This document shows, piece after piece, positions 1-8,947 of a DNA stretch of 64,000 bases. Within the stretch, counting starts at the first letter, position 1; every line of letters begins with the position of its first letter. This stretch comes from CAG-791 sp963650385 (lineage in GTDB: Bacteria; Bacillota; Clostridia; Lachnospirales; Lachnospiraceae), in the NCBI GenBank assembly GCA_963650385.1, contig CAVJLL010000009.1:1-64000 (forward strand), written 5' to 3'. Under the pieces are notes generated by a model. That model did not search any database. It had not been told where the DNA came from and was given only the letters and a program-made list of their open reading frames with translations. The translations under genes and the position numbers were made by a program.

Positions 1-45
1 GTACAATGTGGAGACGGCGGCTGTCAGGATGCAGGAGTTTTACAT

Positions 46-84
46 GGTAACTATTCAGAGCCAAGCAAATTTGCCAAAAATGTG
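46..84. repeat. Dispersed intergenic repeat, family 1 (uninterrupted copy)
   Basis: The string GTAACTATTCAGAGCCAAGC followed by AAATTTGCCAAAAATGTG lies in the spacer before the first gene. Related strings occur, in both orientations, at 24534-24670 (split by an insertion), 29187-29229, 39993-40047, 44578-44614, 59407-59450 and 63925-63970, always between genes. The shared core is TTCAGAGCC, or GGGCTCTGAA on the other strand, next to a GCGATTTTGC-like segment. Bases 1-45 show nothing else I can support. Confidence 0.6.
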
Positions 85-108
85 CGAGTAATGCTTGCAG
101 GGTGACCT

Positions 109-2040
109 ATGTGCGGAATATGCGGATACATTTCGAAACGTGTTATTACCAGAGAACAGCTGTCCTTGATGAATGACACCATGAAGGAGCGCGGACCGGA
201 TGACGCCGGCACAGAGCTCTGGGAGCTGCCGGGGGGAGAGACACTCGGCATGGCACAGAGGCGCCTCTCGATTCTGGATTTGTCGCCGCTCGGGCATCAG
301 CCGATGTCTACAGAGGATGGGCGGCTGCATCTTGTTTACAATGGTGAGATTTATAATTTCCGCGAGCTTCGGCACGAGCTTTCCGGGTATCCGTTCCGCT
401 CCGAGTGCGATACGGAGGTCATTCTGGCGGGCTATCTTCGCTGGGGAAGCTCTTGTGTGGAGCATTTCAACGGAATGTTCGCCTTCGCACTGTATGACTG
501 CAGCACGCAGGAGCTGCTGCTGGCCCGTGACCGGATGGGGCAAAAGCCGCTTTACTACTACCAGAACGGGGAGGAGCTGATATTTGCCTCGGTTCTTGCA
601 CCGATTCTGAAGAGCCCCGGATTTCGGGGGCGGATACGCAGAGATGTCCTCCCGCGCTATCTGTTTCAGGAGTACATCAATGCGCCGGACACCATTCTGG
701 AGAATGTATGGAAGGTGGAACCGGGATGTGTTATGACCTGGAATGTAAGGGAGCATCGGATGCATTCCCGGCGCTACTGGAGCATCCGGGAACAGTACGA
801 GGAGAACAGCAAAGAGCTCATTACCGACGAGAAGGAGGCCAAGGAGCAGCTGCGCACGCATCTGCAGGCAGCGGTACGGCGCCGGATGGTAGCGGATGTT
901 CCGCTGGGAACCTTTTTGTCCGGCGGCTATGACTCCTCGCTGATCAGCGCCATTGCAAGTGAGCAGCTGGGCGGAGCACGGCTTCAGACCTTCTCCATCG
1001 GCTTTGAGGAAGAGGAATACGACGAATCCCCCTATGCAAGAGCCATCGCACAGCACCTCGGGGCGGATCATGAGGAACAGATCATCGGCGAAAAGGACCT
1101 CTTTGAGCTGGTCGGTGATCTGCCGAAATTCTTCGATGAGCCGATGGCGGATTCCTCACAGATCCCGACGATGCTGGTATCGAAGCTGGCCAAAAAGAAA
1201 GTGACGGTCGCACTCTCCGGCGATGCGGGAGATGAGCTGTTCTGCGGCTATGGGCTTTACGACAATGTCCGGCTGGCACAGCGCCTGGACGCTCTTGGGG
1301 GCGCGGCACATGCCGTCGGCCAGCTTCCGGTCGGCCGCGGAAAGAAGCTGGAGGAGCGCTATCCCTTCCGCGTGCGCGTAATTTCCGCAAACCGCGAAAG
1401 AGAGACGAAAACACAGTTCGGCGCCGGAAGCTATACCGAGCTGGCAAGGAGCCTGGTCCGTCCGGGACAGGAAAACGGAGCAGCCTTCCTTCCGGCCAAT
1501 TATGAGGTGGAGTCGCATTATCCATCCGCAAACTGGCAGATCACGCGGATGCTGCTGGACCTGGATACGTACCTTCCGGGGGATATTCTGATGAAGGTGG
1601 ACAAGGCATCCATGAAGTACTCGCTGGAGAGCCGCTGTCCGTTTCTGGATCCGGATGTCATACGCTTCTCCTTCCGGGTGGATCATTCGCTCAAGTACCA
1701 TCCGGTTAACGGCGGTTTTTCCAAAAAGTATCTGCTCCGGCAGCTGGCCTGGGATTACATTCCCAAGGACCTTCTGGAGCGGCCCAAAAAGGGATTTTCG
1801 GTTCCGCTGGGGAAGTGGCTTTCGGGGCCGCTTAAGGAAGAGCTTCTGCGCTATTGCAGCACACGCTACCTGGAGGAGCAGGGACTCTTTGAATCGTCGG
1901 CTGTACAGGAGCTTTTGAACCGCTTTCTGGCTGCAGGAGACGGCGGTGCCGGATCCGGACGGAACTATTCCGGGCTGTTATGGAGCTTCTTCGTGTTCCA
2001 GCAGTGGGCTGATTATTGGAAGGAATGTCTTGCCGTATGA
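109..2040 (+). CDS. asnB: Glutamine-dependent asparagine synthase-like amidotransferase in the polysaccharide locus
   Basis: The 643-residue protein has the two-domain AsnB layout. After Met1 is removed, Cys2 (MCGICGYIS) is the N-terminal nucleophile of the class II glutamine amidotransferase domain (about 1-200). The C-terminal synthetase domain carries the ATP-pyrophosphatase loop SGGYDSS near residue 270 (family consensus SGGVDSS). A ribosome site AGGGTGA precedes the ATG. The stop overlaps the next start by ATGA, so it is translationally coupled to glycosyltransferases. AsnB makes asparagine in central metabolism; homologues inside surface-polysaccharide loci are thought to amidate uronic acids. 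The operon setting favours the second role here, but sequence alone cannot exclude asparagine synthesis. Confidence 0.85.
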   Translation: MCGICGYISKRVITREQLSLMNDTMKERGPDDAGTELWELPGGETLGMAQRRLSILDLSPLGHQPMSTEDGRLHLVYNGEIYNFRELRHELSGYPFRSECDTEVILAGYLRWGSSCVEHFNGMFAFALYDCSTQELLLARDRMGQKPLYYYQNGEELIFASVLAPILKSPGFRGRIRRDVLPRYLFQEYINAPDTILENVWKVEPGCVMTWNVREHRMHSRRYWSIREQYEENSKELITDEKEAKEQLRTHLQAAVRRRMVADVPLGTFLSGGYDSSLISAIASEQLGGARLQTFSIGFEEEEYDESPYARAIAQHLGADHEEQIIGEKDLFELVGDLPKFFDEPMADSSQIPTMLVSKLAKKKVTVALSGDAGDELFCGYGLYDNVRLAQRLDALGGAAHAVGQLPVGRGKKLEERYPFRVRVISANRERETKTQFGAGSYTELARSLVRPGQENGAAFLPANYEVESHYPSANWQITRMLLDLDTYLPGDILMKVDKASMKYSLESRCPFLDPDVIRFSFRVDHSLKYHPVNGGFSKKYLLRQLAWDYIPKDLLERPKKGFSVPLGKWLSGPLKEELLRYCSTRYLEEQGLFESSAVQELLNRFLAAGDGGAGSGRNYSGLLWSFFVFQQWADYWKECLAV

Positions 2041-4127
2041 TTATCATCAGAATGTCAGGTGGACTGGGCAACCAGATGTTTCAATATGCTCTCTTCCTGC
2101 AGCTTCAGAAGCTCGGACGCACCGTCTCGTTTGACGACGTATCGCAATACGATGAGGAGGCCTTCCGGAATTCCGGGCAGAAAAGACGGCCGAAGCATCT
2201 GCATGTGTTCGGCATTGAGTATCCGACGGCATCCCGGGAGGAGGTCGCGCGTCTCACAGACGGAAGTCTGTCTCTTTCCAGCAGAATCCGCAGAAAGCTG
2301 ACCGGCCGCAGGACACTGGAAAAGGATGACAGCGATTTTATATTTGATCCCTCCTTTCTGCAGCTCGAGGACGGATATTTTTGCGGCGGCTTTCAGAGCC
2401 CGCGATATTTCGAGGGCTGCGAGGAAGAGGTGCGGCGAGCATTTTCCTTTCCGGAAAAGCTCCTGGAGCCGGGGGAAAAGGCAGATGCCAGAGAGAGACG
2501 GATTCTGGAGCAGGCTGCAGGGTATGAAGCGCGGATCCGGCAGGCGGCAGACTATGCCGATGCCAGAGGCTTAAACGGCAGAGGCGGCAGTGCCTCCATC
2601 CACCTTCGATTCGGAGATTATGTGGCCAAGGGCGATGTCTACGGCGGAATCTGTACGGATGCCTATTACAACACAGCCATTCGGAGCCTCCAGGAGCTGG
2701 ATCCGGAGATCACGTTTTTTGTGTTCTCGAATGACGAGGAGAAGGCCGGCGAATGGATCCGCTACCAGGCGGAGCGTGCGGATAATCTGGGAAGAGGCCG
2801 ATTTGTTCTGGTAAAGGGAAGCGATGAGGATCACGGATATCTGGATCTTTATCTGATGACGCTGTGCCGCTGCCATATCATTGCGAATTCCAGCTTTTCC
2901 TGGTGGGGAGCATGGCTTTGCAGTGCGCCGGGCAAAATCATATTCGCACCGTCCATCTGGAACAACGAGAAGGACGGAAGCGAGCTGGCACGGAAGGATA
3001 TCTATTCCGGCGATATGATCCGCATCAGCCCGTCCGGACATTTTCTGACGGAGGAGCCGCTGGTCTCTGTGATCGTGACGGCCTACAATGTGGCACCGTA
3101 TATTGCGGGGGCTCTGAATTCGGTGAGAAGGCAGACCTGGAAGAATCTGGACATCGTTGCAGTGGATGACGGTTCTTCGGATGAAACGGGGCGCATTCTG
3201 GATGAAGCAGCCCGGCAGGATCCCCGTATCCGCGTGCTGCATACCGCAAACGGCGGCGTTTCTGCAGCCCGCAACGCGGGACTTTCGTGTGCAAGGGGCG
3301 AGTACATCGGCTTCGTAGACGGAGATGATTACGCGCACCCTGAACTGTATGAAACGCTGGTGCGGGGGATGCTCGCATCCGGCGCGCAGATGGCGGCAGT
3401 GAATTACCGGGAGACTGCGGCGCAGCCCGGCAGCGGGGAGCCCCCCGTGGCAGGGGCAGAGGGAAGAGATGCCGGTGCCAGAATTGCCTCCCTTGCGGAG
3501 AGCAGTATACTATTGAGACAGCAGGATGCGCTTCGGTATTTCATCCGCTCCGGTGCAGAGGGAACGGACGGAAGGGTTGTACTGCATCCGTCGGTGTGGA
3601 GCAAGCTGTTTCACCGGAGTATATTGAAGGGCAATCGGTTTCCCGAAGGCACCAGTGCAGAGGACATTCCGTTTACGACCTATGCGCTGTGCCGCGCGCG
3701 GAAGGTTCTGTACCAGCCGGAGCCCCTGTATGATTATGTGAAGAACCGCAGCGAGAGCATTATGAACAGCGGGCGCGCCGTCCGGACCCTGACACAGGAG
3801 ATTCCAGCCTGGCGCAGCCACCTTGCCATGCTGGAGGAGGCGGGCTTTGGGCGGCTTGCCGAGGAATCGGAATATTGGTTTTACCGCCGCATGCTGTTCT
3901 ACGAAGAGGATTACCGCGCCTGTGAGGATACGAAGGAGCAGGCGAAGGAGCTGGAGAAGCGGATCCTGTCCCATAAGGACAGAATTCTGGAGCTCTGCAG
4001 CAGAAAGCGGTACGGGCGCCGCGGCGACACGGAGCGCCTCAAGCTCTATGTGCAGTCACCGGAGATGTATTACCGTACGTCCCGCCTGTACGAGAAAACG
4101 GTGGTGGCGTGGAAAAGACACGGATAA
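2037..4127 (+). CDS. Fusion glycosyltransferase: GT11 (alpha-1,2-fucosyltransferase family) plus GT2
   Basis: The 696-residue protein joins two transferases. Residues 1-310 are GT11-like: the N-terminus has RMSGGLGNQMFQYA, the GDP-fucose-binding region has H189-L-R-F-G-D-Y, and later there is IIANSSFSWWGAWL. Residues from about 340 are a GT2 (GT-A fold) domain with SVIVTAYN, VDDGSSDET and the DxD-type GFVDGDDY. The start at 2037 is preferred because it forms an ATGA overlap with asnB and removes an unconserved seven-residue extension. The second Arg of the usual HxRRxD fucosyltransferase motif is Phe192 here, whereas the separate GT11 at 13887 keeps both. Donor and linkage are unknown; the fusion presumably adds two consecutive sugars to one acceptor. 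Confidence 0.85.
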   Translation: MIIIRMSGGLGNQMFQYALFLQLQKLGRTVSFDDVSQYDEEAFRNSGQKRRPKHLHVFGIEYPTASREEVARLTDGSLSLSSRIRRKLTGRRTLEKDDSDFIFDPSFLQLEDGYFCGGFQSPRYFEGCEEEVRRAFSFPEKLLEPGEKADARERRILEQAAGYEARIRQAADYADARGLNGRGGSASIHLRFGDYVAKGDVYGGICTDAYYNTAIRSLQELDPEITFFVFSNDEEKAGEWIRYQAERADNLGRGRFVLVKGSDEDHGYLDLYLMTLCRCHIIANSSFSWWGAWLCSAPGKIIFAPSIWNNEKDGSELARKDIYSGDMIRISPSGHFLTEEPLVSVIVTAYNVAPYIAGALNSVRRQTWKNLDIVAVDDGSSDETGRILDEAARQDPRIRVLHTANGGVSAARNAGLSCARGEYIGFVDGDDYAHPELYETLVRGMLASGAQMAAVNYRETAAQPGSGEPPVAGAEGRDAGARIASLAESSILLRQQDALRYFIRSGAEGTDGRVVLHPSVWSKLFHRSILKGNRFPEGTSAEDIPFTTYALCRARKVLYQPEPLYDYVKNRSESIMNSGRAVRTLTQEIPAWRSHLAMLEEAGFGRLAEESEYWFYRRMLFYEEDYRACEDTKEQAKELEKRILSHKDRILELCSRKRYGRRGDTERLKLYVQSPEMYYRTSRLYEKTVVAWKRHG

Positions 4128-4179
4128 AAGAGGCGCGATACAGAAGGAATACGGATAAAAGAGACACGGATCAATAACC

Positions 4180-5334
4180 ATGAATAAAGTGCTTTCAAGG
4201 CTGGATCGATGGAGTGCAGGCTTATTCTATCTGGGGCTGTGCATTGAAATTCTGGTTGTCATTCTGGATAAGAGCAGCCGGACAAATCCATATGACGGAA
4301 TGATGTACCGCTTTGCGTTTCTTCTGTTCGCGGTGCGGTGTGTTTGCTGCATTCCGAAGGCTTCCGGAAAAGAGCACGGCTTCTGGCTTCCGGCACTGCT
4401 GCTGGGGGTTCTTTGCTGGCGGATCGGCGGGCGAAACGATCTCCTGCGGACATTGGTGTTCGTTCGGGCAGCAGGGACGATATCCGTTCGAAAGGCAATG
4501 AAGCTGGAGCTGTTTGGAACACTGGCGGGGTGCGGAGCGCTGGTCGTGCTGGCGCTTACCGGCGTCATGGGACATCTGTACCAGACCTATGATTACGGTC
4601 ACGGCATTGAAACGCGCTGGGATCTGGGACTGGGACATCCCAATTCCCTTCACTGCATGGCGGCGATGCTGCTGATGCTGGCTTTGTATCTGTATGATCG
4701 GAAGATGAAGCTGTATCTGTACATTCTGCTGGCGGTGGGAGATGTGCTTTTATACGGACTGACCCACAGCAATACGGCCTGCGCAATGGCGCTCTTTTCC
4801 ATCGTTCTGTCGATGGTGCTGCACTACGGCAGGCGGCTTTCCGGCACGAATGCGGTATACCGGCTCGGCGAGCTGATGACGGCCGGCGGCCTTGTTTTCT
4901 CTGCGCTGTGCGGGCTGTTTGATCCGAGAAAGCATGGCTGGATGGCCAAGCTGGACAGCGCATTGACGGGGCGTGTTGCGTCCCTTTGGACGACGACCTT
5001 TCACGAGGGGACGCTGTCAACCTGGAAATGGTTTTCGCAGCGGCTGAACACGGCTTATTTTGACCTTGGGTGGCTTCGCGTGGTGTACTGGTACGGCGTT
5101 CTGCCGGCGATCTTTGTGATCGGCGTATTGCTGCTTCTGATGGAGTATTCCAGGGTGATCAGGGACCGGGCGGGATTCGTGCTGCTCCTTAGCCTATCGC
5201 TGTACACGGTTTTTGAAGCACACCTGGTATCTGCATACATCGGACGCAATTACGGCCTTCTTCTGGCAGCGCTGTATCTGTCGGAAATTTTTGGCAGGGG
5301 GAAGGAATTCAATCATCATGAATCAGAAAAATAA
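4180..5334 (+). CDS. Wzy-like polysaccharide polymerase / O-antigen ligase family membrane protein
   Basis: The 384-residue protein is almost entirely hydrophobic, with about ten predicted membrane segments and a larger loop holding GLGHPNSLH, a motif type seen in Wzy and O-antigen ligase-like proteins of Firmicutes. The position between glycosyltransferases and the priming transferase, upstream of a Wzx-type flippase, fits the polymerase of a Wzy-dependent pathway, joining undecaprenyl-linked repeat units on the outer face of the membrane. Wzy proteins share little sequence, so the call rests on topology, this motif and context. The ribosome site is weak. It overlaps the next gene by 17 bp. 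Confidence 0.65.
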   Translation: MNKVLSRLDRWSAGLFYLGLCIEILVVILDKSSRTNPYDGMMYRFAFLLFAVRCVCCIPKASGKEHGFWLPALLLGVLCWRIGGRNDLLRTLVFVRAAGTISVRKAMKLELFGTLAGCGALVVLALTGVMGHLYQTYDYGHGIETRWDLGLGHPNSLHCMAAMLLMLALYLYDRKMKLYLYILLAVGDVLLYGLTHSNTACAMALFSIVLSMVLHYGRRLSGTNAVYRLGELMTAGGLVFSALCGLFDPRKHGWMAKLDSALTGRVASLWTTTFHEGTLSTWKWFSQRLNTAYFDLGWLRVVYWYGVLPAIFVIGVLLLLMEYSRVIRDRAGFVLLLSLSLYTVFEAHLVSAYIGRNYGLLLAALYLSEIFGRGKEFNHHESEK

Positions 5335-6721
5335 GGTTCTGCAGAACTACGGCGTGTGGCTGCTGGATCTGATCTGCATTACGCTTTCCTACTGGATTGC
5401 AACCAATCTGCGCTTTGCCGGCACCAATGACTGGGGGAACAAGACGCTGCATTATGCGGTACTGGTGGTGTTCCTGCTGTTTTATACCATTTACAGCTTT
5501 TTCGCGGAATGGAACCGGGATTTTCTGGAGAGAGGCCTCTTTAAGGAGCTTCTGAGCGTGCTTCAGTACAACGGGGTGATGATCCTGGCATCGCTCGCGT
5601 TTGTTTTCTTTGCACAGTGGGGACGGATCCTTTCCCGTCAGGTGGTCATCAATTTCATCTGGATCAATCTGCTGATGATGTATGCGGCGCACATTCTGTT
5701 CCGTGAGGCGCTGCGGCGGGTTGTGACGAGCGAGAAGCAGGTGATCAAGGTTTTGGTGGTTGCCCTGCCGGAGCTAGTGGATGAAACCATCTCCAGACTG
5801 CGCGCAGATCTGGGAATAACCTATCAGATTGTGGGCTCTGCATCGGTTCGCTGCGAGCAGGGGGATACGGACGAGCAGCGGATGAAGCGGTTCCAGGAGA
5901 TGACGGAGAAGCTCACGCAGATTCCGTTTGATGAGGTCTTCATGAATGTCCCGGGCTTTACAAGGGACGATGTGCGGCCGCTGATCAACGGCTTTGAGGA
6001 AATGGGCGTTGTGTGCCGGTACAATCTGGGACTTCCGGAGATCAGCGGCGCTTCGGCAAAGGTAGAGGGATACGGGGGCTACACCTGTGTCACCTATACG
6101 AGGTTCCAGTCCAGCTACAAGCGGCTTCTGATCAAGCGGGCCTTTGACATTCTGGGAGGACTGGTCGGTGTTCTGCTGACGGGGCTTCTGACACTGTTCA
6201 TCGCGCCGGCCATTAAGCTGGATTCTCCGGGGCCGATCTTCTTCGCGCAGACCAGAATCGGCAAGAACGGACGCCGGTTTAAGATCTATAAGTTCCGTTC
6301 CATGTACCAGGACGCAGAGAAGAGGAAAAAGGAGCTGGAGCAGGAGAACGAGGTCAAGGGCCTCATGTTCAAGATGGAAAATGATCCCCGGATCACAAAG
6401 GTGGGAGCGTTTCTGCGCAGCACGAGCCTGGACGAGTTCCCGCAGTTTCTGAATGTTCTGAAGGGGGATATGAGCCTGGTGGGAACCAGACCGCCCACCG
6501 TGGACGAGTTCGAGCAGTACGACGAGCACTATCGCAGACGCCTGTCTATGACACCTGGTCTGACGGGCATGTGGCAGGTCAGCGGGCGGAGTGACATATC
6601 GGATTTCGACGAGGTGGTTCGTCTGGACCTGGAATACATTGACAACTGGTCACTGACGCTGGACTTTAAGATCCTCCTGCAGACGATTGTCGTAGTCCTG
6701 GGGCATAAGGGAGCCAAATGA
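5318..6721 (+). CDS. Polyprenyl glycosylphosphotransferase (initiating sugar-1-phosphate transferase)
   Basis: The 467-residue protein has four or five N-terminal membrane segments (about 10-130), a nucleotide-binding-like middle region, and a C-terminal bacterial sugar transferase domain from about 270: KRAFDILGG, the amphipathic LDSPGPIFFAQTRIG, FKIYKFRSM, the acidic motif STSLDEFPQFLNVL, and SLVGTRPP followed by PGLTGMWQVSGR. It transfers a hexose-1-phosphate from UDP-sugar to undecaprenyl phosphate, starting the repeat unit. The start at 5318 follows a GGGGGAAGG ribosome site; an earlier in-frame start would extend far into the polymerase gene. The stop overlaps the next start by ATGA. 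Confidence 0.93.
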   Translation: MNQKNKVLQNYGVWLLDLICITLSYWIATNLRFAGTNDWGNKTLHYAVLVVFLLFYTIYSFFAEWNRDFLERGLFKELLSVLQYNGVMILASLAFVFFAQWGRILSRQVVINFIWINLLMMYAAHILFREALRRVVTSEKQVIKVLVVALPELVDETISRLRADLGITYQIVGSASVRCEQGDTDEQRMKRFQEMTEKLTQIPFDEVFMNVPGFTRDDVRPLINGFEEMGVVCRYNLGLPEISGASAKVEGYGGYTCVTYTRFQSSYKRLLIKRAFDILGGLVGVLLTGLLTLFIAPAIKLDSPGPIFFAQTRIGKNGRRFKIYKFRSMYQDAEKRKKELEQENEVKGLMFKMENDPRITKVGAFLRSTSLDEFPQFLNVLKGDMSLVGTRPPTVDEFEQYDEHYRRRLSMTPGLTGMWQVSGRSDISDFDEVVRLDLEYIDNWSLTLDFKILLQTIVVVLGHKGAK

Positions 6722-7797
6722 TGCATCACATCTGTATGATTGTGCCGGATCCTATGGTGCACGGCGGCATTGCCGCTGTCACCTCCGGGTATTACGGGAG
6801 TCGTCTGGAAAAGGATTTCCGCATCACCTATGTGCAGTCCTACCGCGACGGCACGAAGAAGGATAAATTTAAAAAAGCGCTGAAGGCGTACAGACAGTTC
6901 CGGGAGGTCCTCCAAAAGGATCCGCCGGAACTTGTTCATATTCATTCTTCCTTCGGACCGAGCTTCTACCGCAAGCTTCCCTTCATCCTTATGGCAGCAG
7001 GAAAGGGAATTCCGATTGTCAATCACATCCACGGCTCGGCCTTTGACGAATTCTATGAGAATGCTCCGGCGGCCAAAAAACGGCTGGTCCGGCACATCTA
7101 CGGCAAGTGCAGCCGCATGATCGTCCTGACACAGCACTGGAAGGAGGTCCTTTCCGTGACCTTCCCGGCCGAGAGAATTCATGTGATTCCCAATTACTGC
7201 GTCCTTCATCCGGAGATGCTGGAGCATGACCGGATGAAGGAGCGGTTCCAAAGGAAGCAGATTCTGTACCTCGGCGTTCTGACGGAGGGGAAGGGAATGC
7301 GGGAGATGCCGGAAATCATCCGGACGGTGACCGAAAAGGTCCCGGAGGCCTCCTTTGTGCTGGGCGGCGTCGGAGACCGGGAGCTGATTACCGCTGATCT
7401 TTCGCCCGCTGTCCTTGAGAAAAACGTTGCCTTCCCCGGCTGGGTGCGGGGAGAGGAGAAGGAGACGCTCCTGCGGGAGAGTACAGTATTTCTCCTTCCT
7501 TCACACATGGAGGCAATGCCGATGTCGCTTCTGGAGGCGATGGGGTATGGGCTCCCCATGGTGACGACCAGAATCGGCGGGATCCCGAATCTCACAGGAG
7601 AGGGAGAACAGGCGGTCCTGTGCCCGGTCGGAGACGCGGCAGCAATGGGCGAAGCGATTGCCGCACTTTTGCAGGATAGGGACGCCTGGGAGAGGGCATC
7701 GGCGGCGTCCTGTAAAAGGGCAGAGCAGGAATACAGCTTTGAACGGCATGCGGACCGGCTGGAAGCGGTGTACCGGGAGCTTTTGGAGAAATGCTGA
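6718..7797 (+). CDS. Glycosyltransferase family 4
   Basis: The 359-residue GT-B protein begins ICMIVPDPMVHGGIA, the glycine-rich N-terminal loop of GT4. The C-terminal half has ILYLGVLTEGKGM (donor-binding start) and the E-x7-E region EAMPMSLLEAMGYGLPMV, followed by GGIPN. It should act in the cytoplasm as a retaining transferase extending the lipid-linked oligosaccharide. The ATGA overlap with the priming transferase points to a shared transcript. The sugar specificity cannot be read from the sequence. Confidence 0.9.
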   Translation: MMHHICMIVPDPMVHGGIAAVTSGYYGSRLEKDFRITYVQSYRDGTKKDKFKKALKAYRQFREVLQKDPPELVHIHSSFGPSFYRKLPFILMAAGKGIPIVNHIHGSAFDEFYENAPAAKKRLVRHIYGKCSRMIVLTQHWKEVLSVTFPAERIHVIPNYCVLHPEMLEHDRMKERFQRKQILYLGVLTEGKGMREMPEIIRTVTEKVPEASFVLGGVGDRELITADLSPAVLEKNVAFPGWVRGEEKETLLRESTVFLLPSHMEAMPMSLLEAMGYGLPMVTTRIGGIPNLTGEGEQAVLCPVGDAAAMGEAIAALLQDRDAWERASAASCKRAEQEYSFERHADRLEAVYRELLEKC

Positions 7798-7886
7798 TTT
7801 CAGCCGCATTCCTTTAGGGGCGCGTCTGCGTGAACAGGCACTGCCTCTGCAGGAAACTGCCGCATCGAGCACATCAGGAGAATGCA

Positions 7887-8945
7887 ATGGAGCAAAAAAC
7901 GGTATCCGGACACCCGGCAGCTGTGTCGGTCATCGTTCCGGTTTATAATGGAGAGCGCTATCTGCCGGAGTGCATTGACAGTGTTCTGGGGCAGACCTTT
8001 CGTGATCTGGAGCTGGTGCTAGTGGATGACGGCTCCGCGGATGCAAGCGCCCGGATCTGCGACGAAGCGGCGCAGAAGGATGCCAGGGTGCATGTCATTC
8101 ATAAGGCAAACGGCGGCCTGATGGCGGCCTGGATGCAGGGCGTACGGGAGAGCTGCGGCGCATACATTTCCTTCCTGGATTGTGACGACTGGCTGGAAAC
8201 CGATCATCTGGAGAAAATGACGGCAGCGCTGGACAGGAATTCCTCTAGCCGGCAGATTATCTGCGGAGGATATGTCATTGAACGGGAATGGAACCATACC
8301 CGTGAGAAGGCGGGCAGCTGCGCGGAGCCCGGTGTATATGAGGGCGAGCGTCTGACCCGGCAGATTAAGGACAGACTCCTGGGAAACGAGCATCGAACGG
8401 TGATCTTATCGCGCTGCATGAAGCTGTTCTCCAGACAGCTCCTCATGGATAACATGCACTTTGGAAATCCGGCGATCCGAATGGGAGAGGATGTCAATGT
8501 CACGGTTCCCATGTTCCTGGATGCGGACCGCGTGACGATTTTGAGGGATAACTACGATTACCATTACCGCTTCGTTGCGGCATCGATGGTGCACGGCTAT
8601 GATCCCGGGATGCAGGGAAACATGCATCTCCTTCTGCGGACGCTGCACCTGGTGATGGAGGAAAAGGCATACCCGAACGGACACATGCAGGTGGAAAAAG
8701 AGGCCCTGCTCCAGCTGTGCCTGGTGCTGAAAAATGAGCTTCGAAGAACCGATGCGGGGGCGGATGCGGTCGCGGAACGCGTGCAGCGCATCTGCCGGGA
8801 GGAGCAGGCGGGAGAGCGGCTTATGAAACAGGGAGAGAAGCTCCGGGATCCTGCCAACCGGCTTCTGGCCCTTGTTATGGCGCATCCGTCGAAGGCACGC
8901 ATCCGGCTTGTGCGGAGAATCTTTCTCCTGCAGGCAGGGAGGTAA
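7887..8945 (+). CDS. Glycosyltransferase family 2
   Basis: The 352-residue inverting GT-A transferase shows SVIVPVYNGERYLPECIDS, LVLVDDGSADAS, a KANGG acceptor-loop motif and the metal-binding SFLDCDDWLE. The start at 7887 follows CAGGAGA at good spacing; the upstream in-frame start at 7830 adds an unconserved Cys/His-rich stretch. Two base pairs separate it from the next GT2 gene, so the two are almost certainly cotranslated. It probably adds one sugar of the repeat unit; the substrate is unknown. Confidence 0.9.
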   Translation: MEQKTVSGHPAAVSVIVPVYNGERYLPECIDSVLGQTFRDLELVLVDDGSADASARICDEAAQKDARVHVIHKANGGLMAAWMQGVRESCGAYISFLDCDDWLETDHLEKMTAALDRNSSSRQIICGGYVIEREWNHTREKAGSCAEPGVYEGERLTRQIKDRLLGNEHRTVILSRCMKLFSRQLLMDNMHFGNPAIRMGEDVNVTVPMFLDADRVTILRDNYDYHYRFVAASMVHGYDPGMQGNMHLLLRTLHLVMEEKAYPNGHMQVEKEALLQLCLVLKNELRRTDAGADAVAERVQRICREEQAGERLMKQGEKLRDPANRLLALVMAHPSKARIRLVRRIFLLQAGR

Positions 8946-8947
8946 GA

